From: Purshia tridentata
Taxonomy: Eukaryota > Streptophyta > Magnoliopsida > Rosales > Rosaceae
Direction: 5' to 3'
NCBI GenBank assembly: GCA_003254885.1
Contig: QANT01008270.1
Span: forward strand, 1-43,930
Length of the DNA stretch: 43,930 bases
Numbering within the stretch: the stretch's first letter is position 1; each line of letters begins with the position of its first letter. The translations under genes and the position numbers were made by a program. Positions 1 through 11,627 of this stretch are shown one piece after another. The notes beneath the pieces are model-generated. The model did not search any database. It was not told the DNA's origin and saw only the letters and a program-made list of their open reading frames with translations.

Positions 1-1290
1 TAGTTTTTTAGTTACATTACTAAATGAAGTATAACACTTTTATGATTTTTTTTTTAAGAAATGTTAATTCAAACTTAATATCTTTCTATGTTGTGCATAG
101 ATAAATTCTACTAAATTGTAGTTATTGAAGTAGTCTAATTGAAAAAATTACAGAATTACTCTCCTTGTAACCAAGTTCAATCCCCCTCTCCTTAACTAAA
201 AGAAGAAAAAATACCACTAAATTAATAATACTTATTGATTGAATTTTTTTATTATTATAAAAGAGAGGAGAAGGTTCGAATCAAAGTATATAAGAGAGAG
301 TTTTTGTGCTCAACTAATTAAGTCAATCCCAATTCACCATTTTTTGATCGAGTATAAATGCTTTATTTTACTAAGTTATTGGTATTAAACTTAATTATTT
401 ATATGTAAAACTACATCATTTTAGATTTTTATTCTTTCTTATTATTTCAATATAAATTTAAATTAGAAACTCTGAAATTTGAAAACAATAATATTGGTTT
501 GAATATAAGGACAAGATCAGTAGATAATATTATTTCTTTATTATTTGAATCATTAATTTGATAATGCTGACTGATGAAATGTATTAGTCAATGTGTTTGC
601 AATGGAAATAGGAAATTACATATATTCCAATTTTCAACGAAAATAACGAAAATAACGAAAATACCTAGCTGTTTCCAGATATATTAAAAAATAACGAATG
701 TAAGTAGATGAGTTTTTAATTTATATTTTCTTTGTTTTAAGAAAAATTGGGTTGAAGTTTGAACGTACGTATTATTGGTGGGGTAGCCATCAATTCAACT
801 TGAAAGGGAACCGAAACAATAATAAAAGTCTAACTAGTAATTGTAGGTACGCGCTCCACTTGATGGTATATACTCTATACCTATTTTCTGCTTCGATCTG
901 TATTCTCTTTCTAGATTTTCCATTTCCAGTCAAAGCTTTTGTTTTTAACCTTCTTCTTATTTGTTTCTTTGGCTCTGAAATTCATATATGTGTGCTGGAA
1001 AAATATCTTATAAGCTTATCAACTTGACATGGCCTGGATGTCGGCTCCCTTATCAACTATATATGAGTCTATGATAAACATACAAGTACATGTATAGGCC
1101 ATACTACTTCCCTACATGCATGCCTTTGCCTCCAAAATTGTATTAAATTATAATATCATCGTCAGTATAAAAGCTTTGATATAGACTCACTTTTATTTTA
1201 AGATTCAAGGTTTGACCAATTAAATTGGTAGGTTTTTCAAACCATAGGAATTGGATCAGTCCTCCGCTCTTTTCAAAATATCCCTTCTCC
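1..1290. other. Gene-less AT-rich stretch
   Basis: No coding sequence is supported here: open frames are short and show no domain or codon signal. Apart from the weak inverted repeat at 158-301 I see only AT-rich unique sequence, with short runs such as three copies of ACGAAAATA-like sequence near 640-660. Confidence 0.6.
158..301. repeat. MITE-like short inverted repeat
   Basis: The left arm (158-192), starting ACTCTCC and ending CCCTCTCC, pairs imperfectly with the reverse complement of the right arm (262-301). The ~70-bp spacer is AT-rich. The shape fits a degraded MITE; the family is unknown and no target duplication was identified. Confidence 0.35.
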
Positions 1291-1500
1291 CAATTAAGAG
1301 AAATCTCACATTAAAAATATGAGAGCCTTGTTAGTGCTTTATAAGAGTTGGAGTTAGTACTCTTCTCATTTTTAATCGGTTTTGGATGGATACTCAGGTT
1401 CCTTCATGGTATTATAGCAGGTTATCTATATAATACACCTAAATGGCCACCATACTCTCAAGTCACCCAATATAAATTGTCTCAAGAGTACAATCCCTTG
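1291..1500 (+). mobile_element. TRIM fragment: 5' LTR, primer-binding site and internal part
   Basis: About 116 bp (1291-1406) match the LTR family seen five more times in the window: it opens with AAGAGAAATCTCACATT and ends TTCA. Directly after it, TGGTATTATAGC (1407-1418) resembles the initiator-Met-tRNA primer-binding site TGGTATCAGAGC used by many plant LTR elements. The internal part runs to about 1500 and ends near CACCCAATATAAATTG, shared with the copies at 17973 and 21643. No 3' LTR follows, so this is a 5' fragment of a terminal-repeat retrotransposon in miniature. Confidence 0.65.
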
Positions 1501-2838
1501 ATTCTAATAATTTCTCAACGGATCTTTAATTTGGCTCCGTATATTAGAGTTTTAATGTGTGTTTATATATATATATATATAGTGATCTTATAACAGGTTA
1601 ATAGTGTCCACCAATTGGGTTAATTAATTGTGAGTGAAAGAGTGATTTCATATATATTCCCCTCAAAAAGAAAAACAAACAATTGCAGTCAAAGGGTGAC
1701 GTTTAGTTTGGTTCTGTTTATATATTATATGTAGCAAGATATGTTAGTTCCTATTATATTGCAATTAAGAAAGAACCAGAGGGAGCACCAATATTGTCCT
1801 CTTTCCTTATTTTTATTTTTTTTGGAAGGTCCACTTTAATTAATTAGTTTAATCTTGCTAGATTGTCCTCTTTACTTTCTGGAAGTGGGTTCTTTCTCTC
1901 ACGTATACTTCTCCTTTTCAATTGTATGGAGGAAGTGCCAATAACAATATATTAATAATGTATTGTTATTTTCTTTTAAAAAAGGAGTATAGATAACATT
2001 AAAAATGAAATGATTGAGAAGAAAAAATAAAAAACAAAAACTAGAAAAAAATTCTAGATTTGATGAGATTTTGAGGATGTATTTTTCTTTTAGCCGATTC
2101 GAAGGTACACAATGCTTTTCTCTTTAAAAACCTTAAAATGATGTACTAATTGTTGAACGCGAGGCCATGCATGATGCATGCATACAATAGTCAACGAAAA
2201 TAGTAGACTTGATAAGTTTATAGGTAGGCCGTAAAATGGGAATTAATTAATTAATTTGATGGAGATGGAAAGTTGATAATTAAGTTTGAGTTTGACAAGT
2301 GAATATTTAAAACGACGTTTTGATATGGGTCGTATTCTAGATACATATATATATATAGGTAAAATGAATATAATGTGGACCTTCGGTGGTGCCGTACGGT
2401 CATAAGTACGGAAGGACCAAACCCCACACACCGACCAATTGACTGGTAGTGGGGGAGGGGGATCCCCCGCCCCTTACGCAACTCCAAAAGCTGAGACGAT
2501 GTTCACACACTCACTGCTGGGCCCGGGCCCCACATCCATTTCCCATTCTCAATTCCACTCTTTTTTTCTTTTCTTTACTATCATTTTTATGTGATTTGCA
2601 TTTTGTTCACTAAAATATTCATTAAAAAAATGTAACATAGTATATAGGGAGTCTGAAATATTATATCTTTAAAATTATATTTTTTCTCACTTAAATTAAA
2701 AGCGTATGCAAATAATGACTTGTATGTATGAATTTTTCAAATGGCATTACATGCTAAACTAGCATGATGTTGAAAATAGCACATAATGAAAAAGCCTTAA
2801 ATAAAGTATAGTCAGAAGTTGAGCACAAGTATATAAAA
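1501..2838. other. Gene-less stretch with a GC-rich palindromic patch
   Basis: No gene is supported. It holds a TA run near 1565-1580, a TGCATGATGCATGCAT motif near 2167 and a short GC-rich block (about 2390-2535) that stands out from the AT-rich surroundings. That block contains CCGTACGG and two perfect 12-bp palindromes, GGGGGATCCCCC (2457-2468) and GGGCCCGGGCCC (2519-2530). It could be a promoter fragment or a transposon end; no coding sequence follows on either strand. Confidence 0.45.
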
Positions 2839-3190
2839 ACAGGGGCAGACCTACTAAGGGGCAAGTGATCGAGCTTTTCTTCCTGGCCCATCTTGTGTTT
2901 GAGGTATAGGGGCAAATGTTTGATTAATTGCCCCAAAGAGAGGCTAATACTGGGGCAAGCTCGTTGGAGGAGAAAAAAACACAAGCTGGCTATTTTTTTA
3001 AACTAAATGACCTACCTCAACCAAAACCACGTCGTTTGGGTAGTGTCATTAAAAAACAAAAAAACAATCCCTAACTTTTTGCGATTAAAAAATATGTATT
3101 TGATAGTATTAATAGTGATGTTATAATGTGGCGTTTTTAACTTCTTCATGGAAATCCACCATAGGGGCAAATGCTTGTAGATGTGAAACT
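2839..3190. mobile_element. Possible non-autonomous hAT-like remnant
   Basis: It opens with CAGGGGCAGACCTACTAAGG and repeats GGGGCAA and TTGCCCC words through 2859, 2909, 2930, 2953 and 3163. This resembles the ends of plant hAT-type elements, which often begin CAGGGGCGGAC. No transposase is visible and the right boundary is uncertain. The assignment rests on motif resemblance only. Confidence 0.35.
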
Positions 3191-6100
3191 TCACTATTAT
3201 TTGTTTTGATTTCTAAAAACGTACTGCTTCTAGTTTTTAGTTTTTTTTTGAAACTCAAATTTCAGAGTTAATTTCAAGTCCAAGGTAGAAAATCTAACCG
3301 GACCACATCGAAAAAGACATTACATGCATGCCCCATTATTTTCTTCAAGTTCATTTCCATAGAAAATGTAAAGAAAGAAAGAGAAAGATCGAAATGGAAT
3401 TGTGACACTGACAATTAGTGACAACTTATTAGCTGGTGACAATTGTGCAATGTCGTCACCTTTATATGGAAAATGGAAATCCACTTGTACTCCTCTTATC
3501 GTCATTTGCAAAAAAGCTGAGGCTGAGTCGACTCAGCGACACCACACATACACATGAGAGAGAGAGAGAGAGAGATCTTTTTCATTAGCTGTGTCTTTTT
3601 GTTTTTTTTTTTTTTTTTTGTTTGTTGCAAATANTTTTTTTTTTTTTTTCTTGTTTGTTGCAAATATGCAATGGCCATTAAAATTACAACAACATTGTCA
3701 TACGTGTGTGACACAAACCATGCAAAATAAGAGAGATCTTTACCACTTGTCAACACAAGACGCTACAATTTTTCTTTTGCATGTTACTGAACGATGAACA
3801 CTAGAAACAAACTGATCGATCTGGCTTTGTTTTTTTTTGTTAATTTCTCTTTACCAAATTTGAGGGTAAAACAAGATTTTTTTAAAAGGGGGGCATGGAA
3901 GTAATTTGGGGTGTACTTTTAGAAGATTTTGGTCCAAAGATCAAACTGAGTTTAATTTAATGTTAGGAGTGAGTTGGTGAACTTGGTGTGGAGAGGAGAA
4001 GAAATGTTACTCTAACCACATAAGGCCATATGGACCAACTACAGACATACATGTTGACTTGCCTGCTACAACTCGGCCCAGCCTTAATGAATTCTCATAA
4101 AAATTTCGTGGCCCACAATTCATAGTTCATAGCTAAATTTTCCATCTCCTAAATAAATTTAATATTTTATCTTAAAGCCAAACCAAAAAAGAAGAAAAAT
4201 GAAGTAGAACAAAGTACAACTGTATAAGAAGCTTTTTTATCAGCGTATCTTGCCCATGCATTGAGTTTTACCCCAAGAAAACAAATATGTATATGTTAAT
4301 AACTTATATACTGTATACATATTCTAAACGACGATACCACAAGTTACTCAAACGAAGACTTTGACATTCATCCAAACGCGGACTTAATAGCATTATAATT
4401 TCATAATGAACCCAAAAATGAAATGACTTAAAAATATAAGAATGAGATGCATGGTTAAGCTATGAAAATGTAAAAAAGGCCAAGAGGTGGCCCCTTGTGT
4501 CGTTTAGGTGTAGATTAGATTATAGTCACGGGAAATTTGTTTGGAATTGGAAATTGAGACATACCTAGAAAGGAAACAGTGGAGGTGGGTTACATCTGAA
4601 AGCAACACAGCAACCACTTTTGAATTTCATCTGCATGTATTCCTCTAATTCCCTTTGAAATGATGGAGTTTGTATATATATGGCCAAGACCAACAGAATC
4701 TTCAATCGATCTCTTTCTACTCATAATTAATAACCCTATTTCGTATTATTTAAGGTTGGAGTTTGGTCGTCTAATTTAGGGTCTATTTTGATCACCTTTT
4801 TTTCAGGTACACTTATGAGGTGACAGCTTAGAATTAATGACCTTGTTGTTTTGTTTTTAAGTTGTAGTTCCTGCCATTTGATTTAGGGTTGAATGAGCCT
4901 GTTGTTTTGTTCTTAAATTCTAGTTTCTGCTATTAAGAATTTAAGAATGAGAGATAAGATCAATGAGAATTGGTAGTTACCTAGTTGGTTGTTTGAACAA
5001 TTGTGTTTGATATATTAGGAAAGATGTTCCTGTTCTTATATTCAATATTGGCAGTGTGCTTAGTTTCTTGGAATTTCTTGGCACTGTTTTGATTGATACA
5101 CAAATGTTGTCTGCATCAGATATAATGTGTAGATTACAAGGACCATTTCATGGAATTAGTGTACCATATATTATATAGTGGCAGGACAGTCCTACAAATA
5201 AGACCTTAAACCACATATACTCTAGGTCCAAGGTCCAAACATCTATAGGGTGTCTAACACTAAACATTTCTCATCTTAGAAGGCTTTTATTAAAACAAAA
5301 AAAGAAGGCTATAGTGCAAAAGTGCAATCACCTCTTAAATGTTGTAGTAAATGGCCATCCACCAAAAAAATTAAAATGAGATCAATAGACAGATGTTAGG
5401 GTAAGTGTTGAGATTAGTAGCTTCTGTTTTTTATTATTTAGTCTCCTATATGTTCTACTTTTTAGCTGAGTTAGGAAAGCAATGATATATTTGGGCTTAG
5501 TTCCTCTGAAAGGCTAAACTGAGTTTGGCCCATTATTCTTTCAAGCAAATTAAATGAGGTCATGCCCTGCATGATATGCTTTTAACAAGGCTTGACTCAT
5601 GGGCCCATGGCTTTAAAATGAAACGTGGGTCCAAGATAATGAATCAATTATCAAACTAACTTCCAAGCAAAAAAGAATTATAAAACTAAACATCTTCAAG
5701 AACAAAAATAATAATAATAGAGGCCAATTAAAGTTGATCATTGACATAAATTTCTGTAATATTTGACGAAGTCCTACTACTTGTTCTTGAATTTGAGCAT
5801 CGTTTGAATGAAGCAATTAATGAGATGTAGATCTACTTTTGGCAATCAATCTCTATATATGGTGCTTTGACACATTTTGATCTCTTTATTTTGTTGGTCA
5901 ATCATCTTTGATCGATCTTTCAAGAGTCTATAGCTACGCTGTGTTGGGCAAGAATAGAAGCAATGACATATTTGTATTTTTGGACAATGACAACGTAAAA
6001 TATTAGTCACCTTCAGGCTTCAATATCCAAGGGGGACAACTTTTACTAAATACTAAATTGATTCATCACGAACAATTAATTAAATCAATCAAAACTTGCT

Positions 6101-6892
6101 ATAGTTGAATAACGAATTTGCTGCTACTAAAAGCAAACTAGGTTGGGCATAATGAGATCCCAAGCAGGATTAAACAAACCAATTAGTAATTACTTCATTT
6201 TTTTATTTATTAGTTGAGACGATCTTATCCCCATATATTGTACATGCTAGGTTTAGCAAATTAAGGAAGCTTTGGCAATAAAATCACATTCGGAATGATG
6301 AAATAAGGGAAGTTTTACATTTGTAGCCGTGTACGACATAATACTTTTTCCTTATATAAAGTTGAACTCATTTGAAACGATAATCTTACTTTTATTCACA
6401 TTTTTAAAAAAAAATTTGACTTACAATATAACATAGAAATAATTTTATTGAAATCCCACCAGCTACCTGCAGACAAAAAAAAAAAAATCTATTGGGTAAA
6501 ATCGCTGATTTGGCCATGGCCACCAACTTTTATTTTTTAAGAAAAACAACTTGTTTTGTTGCTTAATTAATAAAAAATCAGGTGGTCAACGTAAATTTCA
6601 ACATGCATGCGTTGATAACTGATGGATAATTAATAATATTAGTCAATTAATTTGATCACGTACGTTTACGCAAATTGGCTAAAAGTATTAAAGGCAGAAG
6701 AAGTGACCAAATGTGAAGCATATATAGGTGGCCGTGGCCAATAACCCTCCGTTGAACAAGTATTAAATTATTAATTACGTGATCATCTTTATAATTAGAT
6801 TTTACTAAGTAAGATGTAAACGCACCGCTCGATATTTTTGTTTAATGGAGCAGAAAGAAGCACTACTACGTATTGATATATATATATAGTAA
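3191..6892. other. Long gene-less stretch
   Basis: No coding gene is supported. There is a GA run (3556-3575), then two copies of a poly-T plus TTGTTTGTTGCAAATA block around 3600-3666 separated by an N. A TATA-like run at 4672-4681 precedes a T-rich segment (4690-5060) that repeats CCTGTTGTTTTGTT-like words. It could be a non-coding transcript, but nothing shows this. I saw no miRNA family sequence. Confidence 0.5.
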
Positions 6893-7455
6893 GGCTCCAT
6901 TGTGGGATTCCCACAAATTAGAAGTTTGTGGGATCTCCCTTGTGGGGCCCATACGAGTTGTTTTGTATCGATCCGAACCGTTCATTTTTTACATCTCCAT
7001 TGATAGATCATCCTTGCAAAAAATTAGCCAAATCGAAAACCATTTGCTTATTTAACTTTGACCAAACAAATGGACAGTTTCATAAAAAATATTTGGTTCG
7101 TCTATTTGTTTGATCAAAGTTAGATAGGCAAATGATTTCCGATTTGGCTAATTTTTTCCAAGGATGATCTANTACAAAAAAACTCGTGTGGGCCCCACAA
7201 GGGGGATCCCGCAAACTAAAAGTTTGTGGGAATCCCACACCATAGCCTCGCTGTATATACATTTGTTTGGTCAAAGTTAAATAGGCAAATGGTTTCCGAT
7301 TTGGCTAATTTTTCGCAAGGATAATCTATCAATGGAGATGAAAAATATGAACAGTTCGGATCGATACAAAACAACTCGTGTGGGCCCCACAAGGGAGATC
7401 CCACAAACTTCTAATTTGTGAGAATCCCACACCATAGCCTCCCTGTATATATATA
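6893..7455. mobile_element. Foldback/MITE cluster with three homologous arms
   Basis: Three copies of one ~160-190-bp sequence lie side by side: 6893-7080 in plus orientation, 7096-7253 and 7262-7452 in minus orientation. Each carries GTGGGATTCCCACA near its outer end, then GGGGCCCA, GATCCGAACCGTTCA (damaged in the middle arm) and TTAGCCAAATCG. Arms 1 and 2 form a near-complete hairpin; arm 3 is a direct repeat of arm 2. The outer ends (AGGCTATGG) adjoin TA-rich DNA. No transposase is present, as expected of a non-autonomous foldback element. The N at 7171 lies in arm 2. Confidence 0.75.
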
Positions 7456-8489
7456 TATTTTGTTGATGCATATATCGAATGAGAAGGGTTTTTAGCGCGT
7501 TTGTGAGTTATGTTGAGGAAGGTTTTCAATGGAGATCGACTGTAGTATATATGGATCCGCCGTGCGTCACCTAGCTGGGGGTTTTCCATAAAGAGTGGAT
7601 GGAAATATGGATTGTTTGCCCTTTATAATTGTTCAATTCACAAGTTTCATTTCAAGATCCCAACTTTCTTTTTTCGAATTTAAGTAGACATATCATTCTA
7701 TTGACTTCTCCTCGATCTAGAATCTCCACTTTCTTTTTTGGCTAGGGATACTGGCCATTAGTTATAGCAACTGACAAGACACCTCTTCGCTGAACCAATT
7801 GGAACCTGCAATTTCTTGTAATTTCAAAACCAGTTTTGAGAGGAAATAATGTTCCTTTTAGAAGTGGGTGCATACTTCCTTCATGCCATTCTAGTGCTGC
7901 TTACGTACTTTTTAATAGGATGGGTTTTAAACAAAAATTGGTTTGCAGACCATTAGATTGTTGGTCCATTTCTGTCTCAATCATTTCTAGTTTTACTTTT
8001 TGATTTGCTGAAGACCATTATATATTTCATGGGTGTACTTGGCTTTATTTTTTACCATAAAATTTTAGGTTAGGTCAATCTAATTTTAATATTATATTTT
8101 TTTAACACCTCAACAACACACCATGTCTGCTTTGTGGAAAGTTATTGTATGCTATTTTGCCTTTTGAAGTAAATAATGGACATAAATTAAAAATAAATGA
8201 TTTGGGGCATTTATTACTTCTTGTTTTGATTGCTTTTATCGCTGAAATTTCATGACGCCTACATCCAATTCAAAAACAATTTTAAATATCAGTATATAAA
8301 CACTAAATTACCATGAACACCAAACATGCAATACACATATGAACAACCTAGGTATGTCTCAGATAAAAAGAGATGGAAGAATAAAATGAAAAAAAGAAAA
8401 AGAAAAAGAAGATATCTTTGGTTCAAGCTGGTGTGTTTCCAACCTTCTCATAAGGTATCCAAATTAACAAGAAAACACCTAAAAAACAT
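7456..8489. other. Gene-less stretch
   Basis: No gene, RNA or clear repeat recognised. A lysine-rich open frame near 8326-8526 is AAG/AAA low-complexity sequence with no domain and is not called. Confidence 0.5.
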
Positions 8490-9000
8490 TAGACCTGACA
8501 AAAACACATATGATCCGTTAACATGACACACGAAACGACACATAAATTTACGGATTTGAGTTCGAGGTTATCGGGTCGGATTGATATCAATGTCACCTGT
8601 TAGTGACTCATTAAGATAACAGGTCGTGTAAGGTCAATTCATGGGTACCCGTTATGACTCGTTAATGAATAAATATTTTTTTATTTTATGAGATTAATCA
8701 TTTAATTTGCACATTAATTTATTAGATATTTCTTATGTGAAATATATAAAATGTACATTAATTTATGTAATAAAATAATTTTATTTATGTGATAAAATTT
8801 ATTCATTTATGTAATAAAGTATATTTAGTTCAAGTTTTTTTTTGTTGAAAAATATATTTTTTTCTTAACGTGTGAAATGGGTCTTGTCGTGTTGACCCAT
8901 TATTTGCAGGTAGTGTTTGTGTTGGTATTTTTTTCACTCGTTTAATTTCTTAATGGGTCGTGTCGTGTTTGACCCAAACCCACTAGGTCTAAATAACATC
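8490..9000. mobile_element. hAT-type MITE-like remnant
   Basis: The left part contains GATCCGTTAAC, ACGAAACGACACATAAA and GGGTACCCGTTATGACTCG; the right end has ATGGGTCGTGTCGTGTTTGA. Sequences built from GACACGA and GGGTCGTGTCG words are common in non-autonomous hAT-like elements of dicots (recalled resemblance). The core is almost pure A/T. Boundaries are approximate and no target duplication was identified. Confidence 0.4.
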
Positions 9001-9290
9001 AGCCAACACAACCATCTTAAATCAATCCCTATATATAAATCCCCCATAATCCAACCTCTTTATAAGGTATATAAACCGAAGGTTTCATTACCTTTGACTT
9101 AGGTACAAAAATGTGGGAGAAGAAGAAGAGACCCACCTAAACAACATCAGTTAACACAAATATCTAAAAATCATATTCAAATCCTCAAAAATCCAACCTT
9201 CTTTTTAGGTGTATAAACCAAAAGCATCATCATCTCTAACTCAGGCCAAAATAGATGGAAGAAGAAGAAAAAGAGACCTCTAGATCATGT
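8985..9290. repeat. Diverged ~140-bp direct repeat, two copies
   Basis: Copy 1 (about 8990-9128) and copy 2 (about 9133-9285) share, in order, AACATCAG, AACACAA, ATCCAACCT, a GTATATAAACC-like word, and end in GAAGAAGAAGAAGAGACC-like purine stretches. Point changes and small indels separate them, so the duplication is old. Confidence 0.5.
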
Positions 9291-9389
9291 TGAAAAAAAA
9301 AATGGCTCAAATAAAATAAAATAGAAGAAGAAAAAGATACATCTATACATCTATCATATGTAAAATTGAAGAAGAAAAAGATACATCTA

Positions 9390-9499
9390 TCATCTCTTGC
9401 TTTGTTTTAGTTGTATCTGTTTTGTTTGGTTTGGTTTTAGTGTTGGAACTTTTTTCCTGGTTTGGCTTTTAATGAAATCCTTTTCACTTGATCAAAAAA
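9390..9499 (+). mobile_element. LINE-like 3' tail with poly-A
   Basis: T/G-rich sequence with repeated GTTTGGTTTGG leads to GGCTTTTAATGAAATCC and ends TTGATCAAAAAAAAAAAAA near 9498. A TTAATGAAAT-type word just before poly-A is typical of the 3' ends of plant L1-type LINEs and of sequences they mobilise. No reverse transcriptase remains, so this is a strongly 5'-truncated copy. Confidence 0.45.
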
Positions 9500-10524
9500 A
9501 AAAAAAACTGAAAAATGAGAAGAACAAGTAAGGATGTAAAGAATAAGAAAAAGAAAATCCACAATCACATAGGGATCGATTTTCAAGAAGAAGATCAAAG
9601 AATAAGAAGAACGGAGAAGAAGAATATCAAAGAACATTACTTGTATGTCAGACATGTCTGCAATTAGTAAATAGCGTACGGATTCCAAAGTGACAACAAA
9701 CTAAATATAAAAAAAAAGCATATTGGCGCAACATTTATTCTAAGTGGTAAAACTAATTTTTTATTTTTTGATCTGGGTTTTTTGTTTTTAAGAAATGGTG
9801 TTGTTGATGCTTTTCATCAAATTTAACTATTTATATAAATACAACGATTAATAACTTATCAAATCAATTAATATATCTATAAATAATAAAACGTTAAATT
9901 TATATAAATTTATGAAATTTGATGAAATGACTGCCAACTCTATTTCTTAAAGAAGAGAAGCTAATAAGTATTTTGAAAAGTTATTAGAATGTTATGAATA
10001 GTTAACAATTGTATATTTCCTACTACCTCGAAGAATTCCCCGATGGTGGAATGCATAGTAAATTAGTAATATCAGCTACAGTACTTGGAATATGGACAAA
10101 GTATATATCACTCTGATAATGGACGTGGTGGCTTGCTGCCTTTCCACCACTTCAATATAAATTGCCATTACTTGGTCAAAACAAAAAAAATATAAATATA
10201 AATTGCTATTAGTGGTTGCTAGCTTTTACGAAAACAAAATATAAGTGGTACTTTTTGCTAAATGGGGTACCACCACATAGTAACCTAAAAATTTATTAGT
10301 TCCGAATGCTAAAGGTGAATTCATCCAATAGAAGAGGGTTTCAGTTCAATGAATCTAGACACCTCAGAGTTGATAAACAAACAAGCAAGCAAATAAACAA
10401 CACAATATAGTTCGTCCCGGCCATCAAACAATGAGTTTCAAGCCACTTACATCAATGATAAAATGTTTAGTGATGTCTTACAACCCCTAGAAATTAATAA
10501 ATTGGATTCAACTAATAATGATGA
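9500..10524. other. Gene-less AT-rich stretch
   Basis: No gene recognised. Near 10140-10190 CACTTCAATATAAATTGCC followed by an A-rich run could be another weak retroposon tail, but the evidence is thin. Confidence 0.45.
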
Positions 10525-10980
10525 AGATTTGTGTGGAGTTAATCAAAGATTTTCATAAAGTACATCATAAGATTTGTGATTCAAATTGACAATCTATCGA
10601 TGTAATAACATTTAAAACTATCGAACAATAGAATATTTGTCCATCTGTCTATTTCAAACAATATTTATTTGAATGTAAGACATTCTTAATGATAAAAAGT
10701 AGAATATGTCCCAACTTTAAATGTAATTTAGGATTCACCTACCAATTGTGGTGGTTTTTGTGGAGTTAATCTAAGATTTACATAAAGTAAATTATAAGAT
10801 TTGTGATTAAAATTGACAATCTATTAATGGAACATTTAAAATTATTGAACAATAGAAAATTTGTCTATCTATCTATTTCAAACATCTGTGTGGTTGTAAT
10901 ACATTCTTAATGATGAAGAGTGGAATCTGTCCCAACTTTAAATGCAATTTAGGATTCAACTAACAATGGTGGTAATTTGT
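10525..10980. repeat. Tandem duplication, ~227-bp unit, two copies
   Basis: TGTGGAGTTAATC at 10532 recurs at 10759, and the following sequence matches in order: AAGATTTGTGATT, AAATTGACAATCTAT, GAACAATAGAA, TTTGTC-ATCT, CATTCTTAATGAT, GTCCCAACTTTAAATG, AATTTAGGATTCA. Small indels separate the copies. No reading frame runs through either. Confidence 0.75.
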
Positions 10981-11435
10981 AGGAAGTACATGAAAAGTTA
11001 AGTTGTGGTGGATCTACTAATACAGTCCAAGGATCTGTCCAGATTCAAGATTTATGGGATGTTGTGTCTCTTTTAACTATCTAATAAAAAAAAACATCAT
11101 CATTTGGAAGTACCACAAAGAAGTTGAAGCAAATGTATCTGGTTATGGATAGTGCTCTCATCAAAAAGCAAAATTAATGGATTTTGTTTTGTTATTTTTT
11201 TTGTTAATATATCCTGCATCAGAAATTTAAAAAATCTTACTTTATAATTAATGTATAATGTTTTAGATCAGGTTTCTACAACTTTGTTGATAAATTAAGC
11301 AACGACTTTCAGAATTAAAGAGAGAGTGAATACAAGCCTGATTCTATCTTAAAGCAGAAAATTGGTTCTTTTTACATTCTCGTATTTCTTGTAGTGTGTT
11401 CACTTCACATAATACATTAATAATATAGTGTAATT

Positions 11436-11627
11436 AGGGAAATTGAAACGATAAGATAAGATTTGAACTTGTCGAGAATGTCAGAAAATAATATGTCGGT
11501 CATTTATGCATTAGTCCAAATAGAAAAAGATAGGGAAATTAAAACGATAAGATAAGATTTGAACTTGTCGAGAATGTCAGAAAATAATAGGTCGGTCATT
11601 TATGCATTAGTCCAAATAGAAAAAGTG
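11436..11627. repeat. Tandem duplication, 96-bp unit, two near-identical copies
   Basis: AGGGAAATT starts at 11436 and again at 11532. The two 96-bp units are almost identical (for example TTGAAACG against TTAAAACG and AATATGTCGG against AATAGGTCGG), so the duplication is recent. It is non-coding. TTTCTTGTAGTG at 11387-11398, just upstream, resembles the 3' end of a CACTA element, but no partner 5' end was found to its left. Confidence 0.85.

Noticed and set aside
752-1593. Open frames of 81-91 codons on the plus strand
   Set aside because: The second overlaps the TRIM LTR and primer-binding site and the first has no domain, homologue pattern or codon signal; both are chance frames.
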